This document shows, one piece after another, positions 16,771-28,375 of a stretch of 64,000 bases of DNA. Position 1 is the stretch's first letter. The number at the start of each line of letters is the position of its first letter. This DNA is from Nitrospira sp. (GTDB taxonomy: Bacteria > Nitrospirota > Nitrospiria > Nitrospirales > Nitrospiraceae), in NCBI GenBank assembly GCA_018242725.1, contig JAFEBI010000004.1:62001-126000 (forward strand). Direction: 5' to 3'. Made by a program: the position numbers and the translations under genes. The notes under the pieces are model-generated. The model did no database searches. It saw nothing but the letters and a program-made list of their open reading frames with translations, and had not been told where the DNA came from.

Positions 16771-17949
16771 TCACGCTGCTTTACCGGTCAACTTGACGAT
16801 TTTTTGGGCGGCTTCCCACAGATCGTCGGCGACATCGAGCTTCAACCCGGATTCCGCCAACAGCTTGCGCCCCTCTTCGGCATTCGTCCCCTGCAATCGG
16901 ACAACGAGGGGCACGCTGATCTTGACTTCCTTGGCGGCTTCGATGACTCCGTGGGCGATGCGCTCGCAGCGCACGATGCCGCCAAAAATGTTGATAAAGA
17001 TGCCCTTCACATTCGGATCTTTCAGGAGAATCCGGAAGCCGGCGGCGACGGTCTCTTTGGTCGCGCCTCCACCCACGTCTAGAAAGTTCGCCGGTTCACT
17101 ACCGGCCAGCTTGATGACATCCATGGTTGCCATCGCCAGACCAGCCCCGTTCACCATGCAGCCGATGTTGCCGTCCAATTTCACATAATTGAGATTGTTC
17201 GCGGTCGCCTCGATTTCAAGCGGCTCTTCCTCATTTAAATCGCGCATTGTTTGCACATCTTCATGCTTAAAAAGGCCGTTGTCGTCGAACGAGACTTTGC
17301 CGTCCAGCGCCACGACCGTCTTTTCTTTCGTGATGATGAGCGGATTGATTTCAACCAGGGCGCAGTTCTTCTCCATGAACAGGCGGTATAGATTTCCCAG
17401 CATTTTGATGAAGGGATTCACGACCGTCGGCTCGATGTTCGAGAGCCCAAGGGCAAAGGCAATGTTCCGCCCATTGTATCCCTGAAACCCCACGGCAGGA
17501 TCAACTGGTTCCTTGATGATCTTTTCCGGGGTTTTGGCGGCCACCTCTTCGATTTCCATTCCGCCCTCTGTGCTGGCAATGAACGTGGGCCAACCCGTGT
17601 CGCGATCCACAAGGATCGATAGATAGAGTTCCTTGGCGATGTTCGCCCCCTCTTCCATCAGCAGACGATGAACCTGACGCCCCTTCGGTCCTGTCTGATG
17701 CGTCACCAGCGTCTTGCCGATGAGCTCTTTTGCAAATCCTGCGACCGCCGCCTTGTCCTTGGTGATTTTTACTCCACCGGCCTTACCACGACCGCCAGCA
17801 TGGATCTGTGCCTTCACGACAAAAACCGGTGTGTTCAGTTCGCCGGCCCAGGCGGTCGCCGCTTCAGGAGAGGTGATTTCCTTTCCACGCGGCACCGGCA
17901 CACCAAACTGCGCAAACAAATGCTTAGCCTGAAACTCATGCACATTCAT
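16771..17949 (-). CDS. sucC: Succinyl-CoA synthetase beta subunit (ADP/GDP-forming)
   Basis: A 392-residue protein with an ATP-grasp domain starting MNVHEFQAKHLFAQFGVPVP, then KAQIHAGGRGKAGGVK, LVEINPL, GNIGCMVNGAGLAMATMD and FLDVGGGA. It partners SucD in the reversible succinate + CoA + NTP reaction; in an autotroph running the reverse cycle it would work toward succinyl-CoA. The length matches the family. It lies between frdA and sucD on the same strand with a long stem-loop on each side. Confidence 0.95.
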   Translation of the reverse strand: MNVHEFQAKHLFAQFGVPVPRGKEITSPEAATAWAGELNTPVFVVKAQIHAGGRGKAGGVKITKDKAAVAGFAKELIGKTLVTHQTGPKGRQVHRLLMEEGANIAKELYLSILVDRDTGWPTFIASTEGGMEIEEVAAKTPEKIIKEPVDPAVGFQGYNGRNIAFALGLSNIEPTVVNPFIKMLGNLYRLFMEKNCALVEINPLIITKEKTVVALDGKVSFDDNGLFKHEDVQTMRDLNEEEPLEIEATANNLNYVKLDGNIGCMVNGAGLAMATMDVIKLAGSEPANFLDVGGGATKETVAAGFRILLKDPNVKGIFINIFGGIVRCERIAHGVIEAAKEVKISVPLVVRLQGTNAEEGRKLLAESGLKLDVADDLWEAAQKIVKLTGKAA

Positions 17950-17967
17950 TCTCTACCTCATTTTTCA

Positions 17968-18085
17968 GGACTGCGACGGGGACGTGACATGCTATGCGCG
18001 TCCAACGAGCACCGCCCTTCATGTGAAAATTCGATCGATCTTGCGTGCCGTGTTGCGCGCACAAGAAATGTTCCCGTTGCGGTCC
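17968..18085. repeat. Long hairpin element between frdA and sucC (palindrome family copy 2)
   Basis: The left arm from 17968 (GGACTGCGACGGGGAC...) pairs with the right arm ending 18085 (...GTTCCCGTTGCGGTCC) with a few mismatches, and the inner arms GCGCGTCCAACGAGCACCGC and GCGTGCCGTGTTGCGCGC pair imperfectly. The core is shared with the copies at 16653 and 60466. The element ends directly at the frdA stop codon. Confidence 0.7.
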
Positions 18086-19669
18086 TTACCCCACTTTTCT
18101 CGTGTACGCCGGCAGGATCATCGGCGAGATGACGCCACTGGCATTCCCGTGCTTCTTCGCCTCGGCGCGGAACTGTTGCACATGTTTGAGGGTCAGCGCA
18201 CCCTGTTTCATCGACTTGGCACGACCGGCGGCGGTCAAACCGGATCGTTTGCCGAATACCATAAGGTCCAACAACGAATTCCCCATGAGACGGTTCCGCC
18301 CATGCAATCCCCCCGAAGCCTCTCCTGCAACGAACAGATTCTTCACGTTGGTTTCTGAGTTCGTATCGATCTTCACTCCGCCGTTCTGATAGTGCAGCGT
18401 CGGATAGATCAAGACCGGATCCTTGCTGATATCGATCCCAAACCGCTCAAACTGCATCATCATGGCCGGGAAATGCTTCTCCACCGTCCCTGCCCCATGT
18501 TCTGCATCCAGTAACGGCGTATCCAGCCAGACCCCGACGCGGCCCGACATCGTTCTGATCCCACGCCCTTCCTCACACTCGCGGATAATCGAAGAGGACA
18601 CGACATCCCGGGTATCCAGCTCGTTCACGAACCGTTCGCCCTTTGCATTGACGAGGTGCCCGCCTTCGGAGCGAATCCCCTCCGTGACCAACGCCCCGAT
18701 CAACTGTTCCGGATAGACCGCGCCTGACGGATGATATTGAAACGTATCCACATGCGCGAGTTTGGCCCCCATGCGATAGGCCAGACAAAGCCCGTCACCA
18801 GTCGCCCCATAGTGATTGCTCGTGGGAAATCCCTGAATATGCAGCCGACCGATGCCACCGGTCGCCAAAATCACCGACTTGGCGGCGACGACGACCTGCC
18901 GCTGATTATCGAGATCTTTGAAAATTGCTCCGGTGCAGGCCCCTTGATCATCGCTCAACATTTCAACGGCAGCGGCGAATTCCAATAATTGAATCTTTTG
19001 ATTGATGACTTCGTCCTTCAGCACCCGCATGATTTCGAGACCGGTGTAATCGGAGCAGGTCAAGAGACGCGGCTTTGAGCTCCCTCCACCCTTCTTCACA
19101 TGGAGATTGCCATCGGCCTGCCGGTCGAACAGTACGCCCAACTCCAAGAGCCATTTCGCAATCGACGGCCCATCCTCGACCATGACTTTGAGGAGGGCAT
19201 GATCGTTCTCCATGTGCCCGCCCTTGAGCGTATCAATAAAATGCGTGACCGGTGAATCCTCCGGCGCTACAGAAATCTGCATCCCACCCTGCGCCATCAC
19301 ACTATTGGAATCGCCTAAGCGAAGCTTCGTGGCCAAAATCGTTTTTGCCCCCGCGCCATGAGCATGCAAGGCTGCGGCACAACCTGCGCCTCCACCACCA
19401 ATGACCAATACATCGCAGGTATGGTGCGGCGTGAGATCGGTATTGTCCTGGATGGAGCTGTCACCCTCGAGCAAGGTCGCAAGCTCGATGACGGTTTTGT
19501 CGCCCCCGTTCGGGCCGAACTTGATCTGCCGGTAGGCGCTGGCACGGAAATCAGGATGGTATTTGTGAATCAGTTGGTCTCGGTCCGCCGGAGAAAACTT
19601 GGGGATGGTCTGTTTACGCCGAGCATCCCGAGTCTTGTGTACGATTTGTTGGAGCGCGTGAATGTCCAT
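18086..19669 (-). CDS. frdA: Fumarate reductase flavoprotein subunit, soluble type
   Basis: A 527-residue FAD protein. The dinucleotide motif VLVIGGGGAGCAAALHA is at about residues 87-103. Substrate-site landmarks follow: FQYHPSGAVYP, GGHLVNAKGERFVNEL and ASGGLHGRNRLMGNSLLD. It reduces fumarate to succinate in the reverse cycle. The residue that binds FAD covalently in classic FrdA/SdhA (His in SHTVAAEGG) is Asn122 here (SNSVMAQGG), so FAD should be non-covalent. An N-terminal extension of about 80 residues precedes the FAD fold. No anchor-subunit gene is adjacent, pointing to a soluble or peripherally bound enzyme. It is coupled with frdB upstream. Confidence 0.88.
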   Translation of the reverse strand: MDIHALQQIVHKTRDARRKQTIPKFSPADRDQLIHKYHPDFRASAYRQIKFGPNGGDKTVIELATLLEGDSSIQDNTDLTPHHTCDVLVIGGGGAGCAAALHAHGAGAKTILATKLRLGDSNSVMAQGGMQISVAPEDSPVTHFIDTLKGGHMENDHALLKVMVEDGPSIAKWLLELGVLFDRQADGNLHVKKGGGSSKPRLLTCSDYTGLEIMRVLKDEVINQKIQLLEFAAAVEMLSDDQGACTGAIFKDLDNQRQVVVAAKSVILATGGIGRLHIQGFPTSNHYGATGDGLCLAYRMGAKLAHVDTFQYHPSGAVYPEQLIGALVTEGIRSEGGHLVNAKGERFVNELDTRDVVSSSIIRECEEGRGIRTMSGRVGVWLDTPLLDAEHGAGTVEKHFPAMMMQFERFGIDISKDPVLIYPTLHYQNGGVKIDTNSETNVKNLFVAGEASGGLHGRNRLMGNSLLDLMVFGKRSGLTAAGRAKSMKQGALTLKHVQQFRAEAKKHGNASGVISPMILPAYTRKVG

Positions 19670-19680
19670 ATCCAGCTTTC

Positions 19681-19744
19681 AGCCACCAACATTCAGCAAC
19701 CATCTCTCAGAAGCTGAGAGCTGACGGCTTGTTGTTTAGTGGCT
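19681..19744. repeat. Stem-loop between frdB and frdA
   Basis: CTCTCAG (19704-19710) pairs perfectly with CTGAGAG (19714-19720) over an AAG loop. Outer pairs are AGCCAC (19681-19686) with GTGGCT (19739-19744) and CAACA with TGTTG. It spans nearly the whole gap and reaches into the frdB stop codon. Confidence 0.65.
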
Positions 19745-20456
19745 ATTTCACCGTCGCACAATGTTCGGCCAGTTCCTTCTCATTCATCTTCAGAATCTTG
19801 GCCCATTCGTCCTTATACGTGTCCTCTTGAATTTCCTTGATCCGGGTATCGAGCCCGACCGGTTTGTCGGTGAAATGCGCGCCCTGCGCACGGCTGACAT
19901 AGAGTGCCACGAGATTCGGCGCAATGTCGGCAATACAGACAGGCGTGCACATGCCGCACATGACGCAATCCATGAACATCTCGGAGACACTCTTGAAGTC
20001 ACCGAAGACGGCCTTCCAGACCCCTTCTCGCACATCGATTTTCTGCGGACAGGCTTCGGTGCAGGCGTTGCAATTCCGACACAACGGAGCCTCCGGATAG
20101 AGATTGAACAAGTCTTGTTTGGGATCTTGAAGTGTCTGAATGTCGTACGTAGCTTTCCGGGCCGGGAAGGGCGGCATCATCGTAAATGACATACCGTCCT
20201 GTACCGCCATCTGACAGGCGAGACACGTTCGGACTTTCGGATCGTCTTTCGTCCGATAGTAAGTGGCACAGGCGCCGCAGAATCCGCCAAGACAACCGAC
20301 GCCGCGCACGACATCAATCCCGGCGTACCACATCGCACGAACGACGGTAATCCCCTCCGGCACATCGACTTTCTTGCCGGCAATCTCGATCGTAACCATC
20401 CGAGGTTTCATGACCTCGGGTTGATCGATGACATTCTGGTTGTCATTATCTGCCAT
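19743..20456 (-). CDS. frdB: Fumarate reductase iron-sulfur subunit
   Basis: A 237-residue protein with a ferredoxin-like [2Fe-2S] domain (GCLGGFCGACATYY then CLAC) and two Cys clusters for [4Fe-4S]/[3Fe-4S] type centres (CRNCNACTEACP and CVMCGMCTPVC). It passes electrons to the FrdA flavin. The N-terminal part resembles ferredoxin-type domains more than classical SdhB. It lies immediately before frdA in the same operon; no cytochrome b or anchor gene accompanies it. The physiological electron donor (NADH, ferredoxin or quinol) cannot be told from sequence. Confidence 0.88.
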   Translation of the reverse strand: MADNDNQNVIDQPEVMKPRMVTIEIAGKKVDVPEGITVVRAMWYAGIDVVRGVGCLGGFCGACATYYRTKDDPKVRTCLACQMAVQDGMSFTMMPPFPARKATYDIQTLQDPKQDLFNLYPEAPLCRNCNACTEACPQKIDVREGVWKAVFGDFKSVSEMFMDCVMCGMCTPVCIADIAPNLVALYVSRAQGAHFTDKPVGLDTRIKEIQEDTYKDEWAKILKMNEKELAEHCATVK

Positions 20457-20490
20457 AGCTACTTTCTCCGGGACCTGCGGATCACGCGTT

Positions 20491-20520
20491 GAGGACTGAG
20501 CTCGAAAAAGCTCAGTCCTC
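20491..20520. repeat. Perfect 12-bp stem-loop between idh and frdB
   Basis: GAGGACTGAGCT (20491-20502) pairs with AGCTCAGTCCTC (20509-20520) around the loop CGAAAA. There is no T-tract in the direction of transcription, so an mRNA stability or processing role is more likely than termination. Confidence 0.75.
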
Positions 20521-20534
20521 GCGGCTCAGTTCTG

Positions 20535-22775
<2,241 letters not shown>

Positions 22776-22787
22776 TCAATATATTGG

Positions 22788-25031
22788 TTAGTTCAGCGCA
22801 TTCAACGCAGAACCGGCCTTAAACCAGGTGATTTGCTGTGCTGTCATACTATGATTCGCCTGAACTTTCACATCACCGCTCGCTTTGTGCACGACGACCG
22901 TCACCGGCTTGCCCGGCGCCAGGTTCGGCAGGTCCACGATGCTCAGCCGATCGTTCAAATCGATCTTGTCGTAGTCCTTCGGATCGGCGAAGGTCAACGG
23001 CAAAATCCCCTGCTTCTTGAGATTGGTCTCATGGATGCGCGCGAAGCTCTTGGTAATGACCGCGCGCACATTCAGGAACCGCGGTGACATCGCCGCATGC
23101 TCGCGACTGCTGCCTTCGCCGTAGTTCTCATCGCCAACCACGATCGATCCAATCCCTTTCGACTTGTAAGCCCTCGCAATCTGCGCGATCGTGAGGTTCG
23201 ATTCACCGGTGAGTACATTCGTACCCTTCCCCGGCTCAGAAGCAAAGGCACTATTGGCACCGAGGAACATGTTGTCGCTGATCTTATCCAAATGGCCACG
23301 GAACTTGAGCCATGGACCGGCGGGCGAAATATGGTCGGTCGTGGTCTTGCCCTTGGTCTTGATCAAGAGCGGGAGCTTGTCGAAATCCTTGCCGTCCCAT
23401 TTCGGGAACGGCTGCAATACTTGCAAGCGTTCACTGGTCGGCGGAATATCGACGGTGAGTCCTTCACCGTTATCGGCGGGCGCCACGTAACCTTCTTCCC
23501 CCTTCGCAAACCCTTTGGCCGGCAACTCTTCACCGACCGGGGCTTGGAGCTTGAATTCCTTGCCGTCTGCACCTTTCACCGCCTGATTGACCGGATCGAA
23601 ACCAAGATCGCCGGTGATCGCATACGCCGTCACCACTTCCGGACTCGCCAAGAACGAGAGCGTTTCACTGATTCCATCGTTCCGACCGGGGAAATTTCGG
23701 TTAAAAGAACTGACGATCGAGTCAGCCTTGCCCTTCACCCCGTCCGCACGCTTCCACTGTCCGATGCAGGGACCGCAAGAATTCGACAACACGGTCCCGC
23801 CGAGCTTCTCGAATGTCTCCAAAAATCCATCACGCTTCATCGTATGGTAAATGCGTTCCGATCCGGGAGAAATCAGGAACGAAGCCTTGGCCTTCAAACC
23901 AGCCTTCAATGCTTGCTGTGCCACATGAGCCGAGCGGCTGATATCCTCGTAGGACGAATTGGTACAACTCCCGATCAAGGCCGCTTTTAATTCGACCGGA
24001 TACCCCTTCTCCTGTGCTTCGGCCTTCAGTTTAGAAATCGGCCGTGCAAGATCCGGCGTATGGGGTCCGACCACATGCGGCTCGAGCTTCGAGAGATCGA
24101 TTTCAACGATCTGATCGTAGTACTTCTCCGGAGCTTGCGCCACCTCCGGATCCGCAACAAGCAATGCCTTATTCGTCTGGGCCAACTTTGCCAGATCCGC
24201 CCGATCCGTAATGGTCATATATTCGACCATCTTTTGATCGAATGGGAAGACTGACGTGGTGGCGCCCAGCTCCGCGCCCATGTTGCAAATCGTGCCCTTC
24301 CCAGTCGCGCTGATTGTTTCAGCGCCAGGGCCAAAGTATTCAACAATCTTATTCGTTCCACCCTTCACCGTCAGCAGGCCGCAGAGGTAAAGAATCACGT
24401 CTTTTGCCGACGCCCACCCGCTCAATTTTCCGGTGAGCTTCACTCCGATCAATTTCGGATGGAGCACTTCCCAGGGGAGACCGGCCATCACTTCACCGGC
24501 ATCCGCTCCACCGACACCGATCGCCAAGCCTCCCAACCCACCGCCGTTCGGCGTATGCGAATCGGTCCCGATGATCAAGCACCCAGGGAACGCATAGTTT
24601 TCCAATACGACTTGATGAATGATCCCCGCGCCTGGCTTCCAGAATCCGATCCCGTACTTTTTGGCGGCAGATGCCAGGAAGTTATAGACTTCCCTGTTCT
24701 CATCCAAGGCTCGCGTGAGATCCTTCTCCGACCCCATTTCAGCACGGATCAAGTGATCGCAGTGAATCGTGCTCGGCACCGCAGCCTTCTTCTTGTTCGC
24801 CTGCATGAACTGCAGTACAGCCATCTGGGCCGTTGCGTCCTGCATGGCCACCCGATCGGGGCGCAGCGCCAACATGGCCTTGCCACGCTCCCAATTCTGG
24901 GTATCGAAGTTGTCGGCATGAGAAACGAGAATCTTATCCGCTAGCGTCAACGGTCGGCCGAATTTCTTTCGAGCCTTTTCGAAGACTTCCGGCATTTTGA
25001 CATAGAGACTTTTGGCGAGATCCATGGACAT
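22788..25031 (-). CDS. acn: Aconitate hydratase (mitochondrial-like type)
   Basis: A 747-residue aconitase that isomerises citrate and isocitrate through cis-aconitate with a [4Fe-4S] cluster. Cluster ligands are visible in GSCTNSSYED and SCGPCIGQW. Other landmarks are IGTDSHTPNGGGLG, GATTSVFPFD and, in the swivel domain, GDENYGEGSSREHAAMSPR. The length and motifs resemble the ACO2-like type rather than the ~900-residue AcnA. It lies between aclA and idh on the same strand, consistent with converting isocitrate to citrate for ATP-citrate lyase. Confidence 0.95.
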   Translation of the reverse strand: MSMDLAKSLYVKMPEVFEKARKKFGRPLTLADKILVSHADNFDTQNWERGKAMLALRPDRVAMQDATAQMAVLQFMQANKKKAAVPSTIHCDHLIRAEMGSEKDLTRALDENREVYNFLASAAKKYGIGFWKPGAGIIHQVVLENYAFPGCLIIGTDSHTPNGGGLGGLAIGVGGADAGEVMAGLPWEVLHPKLIGVKLTGKLSGWASAKDVILYLCGLLTVKGGTNKIVEYFGPGAETISATGKGTICNMGAELGATTSVFPFDQKMVEYMTITDRADLAKLAQTNKALLVADPEVAQAPEKYYDQIVEIDLSKLEPHVVGPHTPDLARPISKLKAEAQEKGYPVELKAALIGSCTNSSYEDISRSAHVAQQALKAGLKAKASFLISPGSERIYHTMKRDGFLETFEKLGGTVLSNSCGPCIGQWKRADGVKGKADSIVSSFNRNFPGRNDGISETLSFLASPEVVTAYAITGDLGFDPVNQAVKGADGKEFKLQAPVGEELPAKGFAKGEEGYVAPADNGEGLTVDIPPTSERLQVLQPFPKWDGKDFDKLPLLIKTKGKTTTDHISPAGPWLKFRGHLDKISDNMFLGANSAFASEPGKGTNVLTGESNLTIAQIARAYKSKGIGSIVVGDENYGEGSSREHAAMSPRFLNVRAVITKSFARIHETNLKKQGILPLTFADPKDYDKIDLNDRLSIVDLPNLAPGKPVTVVVHKASGDVKVQANHSMTAQQITWFKAGSALNALN

Positions 25032-25110
25032 GACTGTATCTCCTTAGAGCTTTGAGCGCTGGGTACCGAGAATAACTCCTCACTCAGACCTCAGCACTGG
25101 TTACTCAGCA

Positions 25111-26931
25111 CTATTTCAACGGTGGCACTTCCCGTCGCTTCGGGGCCGCATAATTCACCAGGTAATCGAACAACCGGATCAAACGACTGTCCTGACGCTT
25201 CTGGTCAACCCAGTGGCCGATCAATCCGATCGTGCGCGATAAGATGAAGAAGCCGTTCAAACTGTCGACGGGGAAGCCCATATCAACCAGAACCGCGGCC
25301 ATCGTGCCGTCCACATTCAGAATCAAGTTATCCTTCTTCACTGCCGTGACCTGCTCAACCGCCAAGGCGAAATCGAGGCAGGGCGTTTTGATATTCAAGC
25401 TCTTCACATAACCAACAAGCTCCTTCACCCGCTTGTCCGGGTTACGCAAGCTTTTCACTCGGTGACCAATACCAGGCACTGGGCCGACATTTTTCTTCAT
25501 GTACGCCAGGAACTCGTCCACATTCATCTTGTTGTCGACCGCGTACTTAAACCAACGACCGGCGTCCGTCACCGCACCGCCGAAGCGCGGACCGATCATA
25601 ATGAGCCCGGCCGCCACCGCTTGAGAGAGACCGATTCCAGCGCAGGCCGCGAGAATCGTCGCATAGGCACCGCTGACGCAAGGTCCATGATCGGCCGAAA
25701 GCATCATAATGCGCTTGATGATTTCCGCTTCTTGCTTTGAGATGAGGCGTTTGTCCCAGAGTAAGCCGATGACATGCGGAATTTCGTAGCCCTTATTGAT
25801 CAATTCGGAAGCTGGATAACCGTCATAGCAGGGCTCGTCTCCGCGATCGTCGCTGATCGTGGTCCGGATCAACGGTGCCACCATTACCTCGTCGGCCTTC
25901 ATCGCCTCTTCGACTGACTTGGGCAACTTCGGCAGAACCGCTGGCTCCACAGGCTCTTTCACCTGACCGGACTTGAGCAGTTCTTGATAGGTCTCCTTGA
26001 TAACCGGACCAAGCGCTCCGAACGTCGGTGGGACAATGGCACCGGCTTTCTTCAGCGCATCGGACTTCGATCGCGCTGATCCCTCGCCTTTCATCCCTTC
26101 TTTGGCGCCGGCATGACCGAACTTCATGCCCTTCGGCAAACTCTCCTGACAGAACCCGGAGACCACACCGATCAACTTCACGCGACGTTTCTTCGCGCCA
26201 TACCACTCCGCTGCACGCTCTTCGAGATCGCCGCCCATTTCGCCGACAATGACGACCGCCTTGGTTTGCGGGTCGTTTTCGAACATTTCGAGGTAGCTCA
26301 CATAATCGGTGCCAGGGTAGGCATCGCCACCGATACCGATGGCCGTCGTGATGCCATCGGCAAATTGCGAGCAGATCCAGATAATTTCGTTCGAGAGACC
26401 GCCTGACTTTGTAATAACGCCGAACGAACCTTCCCGATACAACTTCGACAACACGAGATTGTCGAACGCGCCACCGATGACCCCCAACCGGCAAGCTCCC
26501 GCAGAGATGATGCCGATTGAAGATGGGCCGTTGAACACCTTCCCGAGCTTTCGAGCGTGGGTTCCAAGTAGCTTGGCGTCCTTCTCCGGCACACCCTCGG
26601 TGATCATCGAGACGACCTTGATGTTCGGATCGTCCAACGCTTCCATGCCACCCTTCATGGCGCGATCGGCTCCGATGTACACAAGGCTGGTGTTGATGGC
26701 CGGATGATTCTTCGTTGCTTCCGCGATCGTCTTGTAGATGGGGATCGCGATCAGCCCGCTGCCGTACGGTACTTCATTGGTCTTGCCGGCATCAGGCGGA
26801 TAGACAAATGCCTCGACCGTGAGGGGACGCTTAATCAGGTAACAGAACTCCGCCATTCGGCGGGCTGCATTGACACCGGCGGCACCACCCTGAATCACTA
26901 CACGGGTGTCTTTATTGGCCAGAATACTCAT
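25111..26931 (-). CDS. aclA: ATP-citrate lyase alpha subunit
   Basis: A 606-residue large subunit of the two-subunit ATP-citrate lyase, the key enzyme of the reductive TCA cycle (citrate + ATP + CoA to acetyl-CoA + oxaloacetate). The N-terminal half is a SucD-like CoA-ligase module (VVIQGGAAGVNAARR, phosphohistidine segment GHAGAKEGMKGEGSARSK). The C-terminal ~250 residues are citrate-synthase-like (SADHGPCVSGAYATI, GPRFGGAVTDAGRWF, GIGHRVKSLRNPDKRV). The ATG at 26931 is used because GGAGG lies just upstream; the frame runs to 26970. It follows aclB with a stem-loop in the gap. Confidence 0.95.
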   Translation of the reverse strand: MSILANKDTRVVIQGGAAGVNAARRMAEFCYLIKRPLTVEAFVYPPDAGKTNEVPYGSGLIAIPIYKTIAEATKNHPAINTSLVYIGADRAMKGGMEALDDPNIKVVSMITEGVPEKDAKLLGTHARKLGKVFNGPSSIGIISAGACRLGVIGGAFDNLVLSKLYREGSFGVITKSGGLSNEIIWICSQFADGITTAIGIGGDAYPGTDYVSYLEMFENDPQTKAVVIVGEMGGDLEERAAEWYGAKKRRVKLIGVVSGFCQESLPKGMKFGHAGAKEGMKGEGSARSKSDALKKAGAIVPPTFGALGPVIKETYQELLKSGQVKEPVEPAVLPKLPKSVEEAMKADEVMVAPLIRTTISDDRGDEPCYDGYPASELINKGYEIPHVIGLLWDKRLISKQEAEIIKRIMMLSADHGPCVSGAYATILAACAGIGLSQAVAAGLIMIGPRFGGAVTDAGRWFKYAVDNKMNVDEFLAYMKKNVGPVPGIGHRVKSLRNPDKRVKELVGYVKSLNIKTPCLDFALAVEQVTAVKKDNLILNVDGTMAAVLVDMGFPVDSLNGFFILSRTIGLIGHWVDQKRQDSRLIRLFDYLVNYAAPKRREVPPLK

Positions 26932-26961
26932 CGAAAATCCTCCAACAGTGAAACTTCCAGC

Positions 26962-27001
26962 GGTCAGCACCCAGCCGACAGCTGATGGCTAATAGCTGAC
27001 C
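26962..27001. repeat. Stem-loop between aclB and aclA
   Basis: GGTCAGC (26962-26968) pairs with GCTGACC (26995-27001), and inside it CAGC pairs with GCTG. It belongs to a GCTGA-rich intergenic sequence type also seen near 19681 and 30432. Confidence 0.55.
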
Positions 27002-27006
27002 ACTCG

Positions 27007-28203
27007 TTACTTTTGTAACGCTTTGTCGACGATGTCCGTCAGTGGGGTGTTGCGGTCGAAGACGTTGATGTCGAAGCCCTCGTCCTTCAGTGCGCGCATC
27101 GCATCGAGACCTTCCTTCTCGCGCGGTCCACCGCGGCGCACCCAGATCTTCACGCCCTTTAACTTGCCATCGCCCTTCGCTTTGCGGAAGCCGTTAATGA
27201 TGCCGCCGAAGGTTTTTTTGACGTCGGTAAAATTTGCAATTGCACCACCAACGATGATGTTCTTGATGCCGGGCAACGAACAGACTTTTTCCGTCAGTAC
27301 TTCCACCGCCCAGTCCGGGGGATCACCGGAATACTCAGCGTAGTTCGCCAGTTTGCCGCCTCGCGCCACGACCGCGTCAGAATAGTAGACACTTGCGCCG
27401 CCGCCGGCCGGCAACATGGCCGTATCACCGCCAGGAATTTCAATGAATTTCACTGAACCCTTGATCTTGCTGTCGACCGCCATGACTTCCATTTCGTCCT
27501 TGCTGTAGGAACGACCGAACTCCGCAGCGAATGGAAAGTTCCAATCCGGATGCCTGAACTTGGCGTCGCCGTCCAGCAACGTGACCGCATCGAGCGCGAC
27601 CAACTCGCCGTCACTCTCGCGTGTAACGACGGGATTCACTTCGAGATATTGTGCGTCCTCGCTCTCGAAACAGGTGAACATCTTGCCGGCAAAGTCGGCC
27701 ATCTTTTTCGCGAGCGGGCCGGTGAATCCGGCATCTTTAGAAAGTTTTTCGAGTTGACCCGCCGAAGGAGCCTGCCCGACCTCCAAGCAGAGACGCTTCA
27801 CACGATCCCAGTTCGACTCCACCTCGATCCCGCCGCAATTGGCGACAAGAATCTCACTGCCTTCGCGGGTAGACTTCACCGCGCAATAGTACTCTTCCTT
27901 ATGTGGAACCATCTCCGACACAATGACCTGCGAGACGGTAATGCTACCGACCTGACGCCCGATCATTTCCTTGGTCGCAGCCACCGCAGCATTGAGATCA
28001 AGACCCACTTTGACCAGACCGAGCTTGAAGCGTGAGCCGAGCGCCTCGTGCGCCTTCGCCACCAACTTCGAGGTCTTCATCCAGTCATTGGCTTGTCCAA
28101 GCTTGGTCAGTTCGTCCGTGGACGTGACGACGACATAGTTGGGGACGTGAATCCCCCACTTCTTCATCAGCCCCATGCCAGGGCCTTCCAACACCTTAGC
28201 CAT
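27007..28203 (-). CDS. aclB: ATP-citrate lyase beta subunit
   Basis: A 398-residue ATP-grasp subunit related to SucC, starting MAKVLEGPGMGLMKKWGIHVP. It supplies the nucleotide-binding half of ATP-citrate lyase. Landmarks include SEMVPHKEEYYCAV, YLEVNPVVTRE (metal/nucleotide site), MLPAGGGASVYYSDAV and IIVGGAIANFTDV. The ATG at 28203 has GGAG eight bases upstream; the frame extends to 28269 but that part lies over the predicted promoter. It is the first gene of the rTCA operon, about 43 nt after the predicted transcription start. Confidence 0.94.
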   Translation of the reverse strand: MAKVLEGPGMGLMKKWGIHVPNYVVVTSTDELTKLGQANDWMKTSKLVAKAHEALGSRFKLGLVKVGLDLNAAVAATKEMIGRQVGSITVSQVIVSEMVPHKEEYYCAVKSTREGSEILVANCGGIEVESNWDRVKRLCLEVGQAPSAGQLEKLSKDAGFTGPLAKKMADFAGKMFTCFESEDAQYLEVNPVVTRESDGELVALDAVTLLDGDAKFRHPDWNFPFAAEFGRSYSKDEMEVMAVDSKIKGSVKFIEIPGGDTAMLPAGGGASVYYSDAVVARGGKLANYAEYSGDPPDWAVEVLTEKVCSLPGIKNIIVGGAIANFTDVKKTFGGIINGFRKAKGDGKLKGVKIWVRRGGPREKEGLDAMRALKDEGFDINVFDRNTPLTDIVDKALQK

Positions 28204-28252
28204 GCGAATTCTCCTTCGTAGTAACTCAGGCAAAGCAAAATAGGGGAGCGGG

Positions 28253-28282
28253 ATTTTAGCTGAAATCAACAGGATGACTCAA
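28253..28282 (-). promoter_or_regulatory. Promoter of the rTCA operon
   Basis: On the minus strand TTGAGT (28277-28282), 18 bp, TAAAAT (28253-28258). The predicted start near 28246 gives a leader of about 43 nt containing the aclB ribosome-binding site. Confidence 0.65.
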
Positions 28283-28375
28283 GACGCCAGAGGGACTAAT
28301 AGAGAAGGGATCAAAAGACCTAGCAGACGATGCTTCGCCGAACGCTCATCCTAAGCAGTTAAAATATATAGCTTT

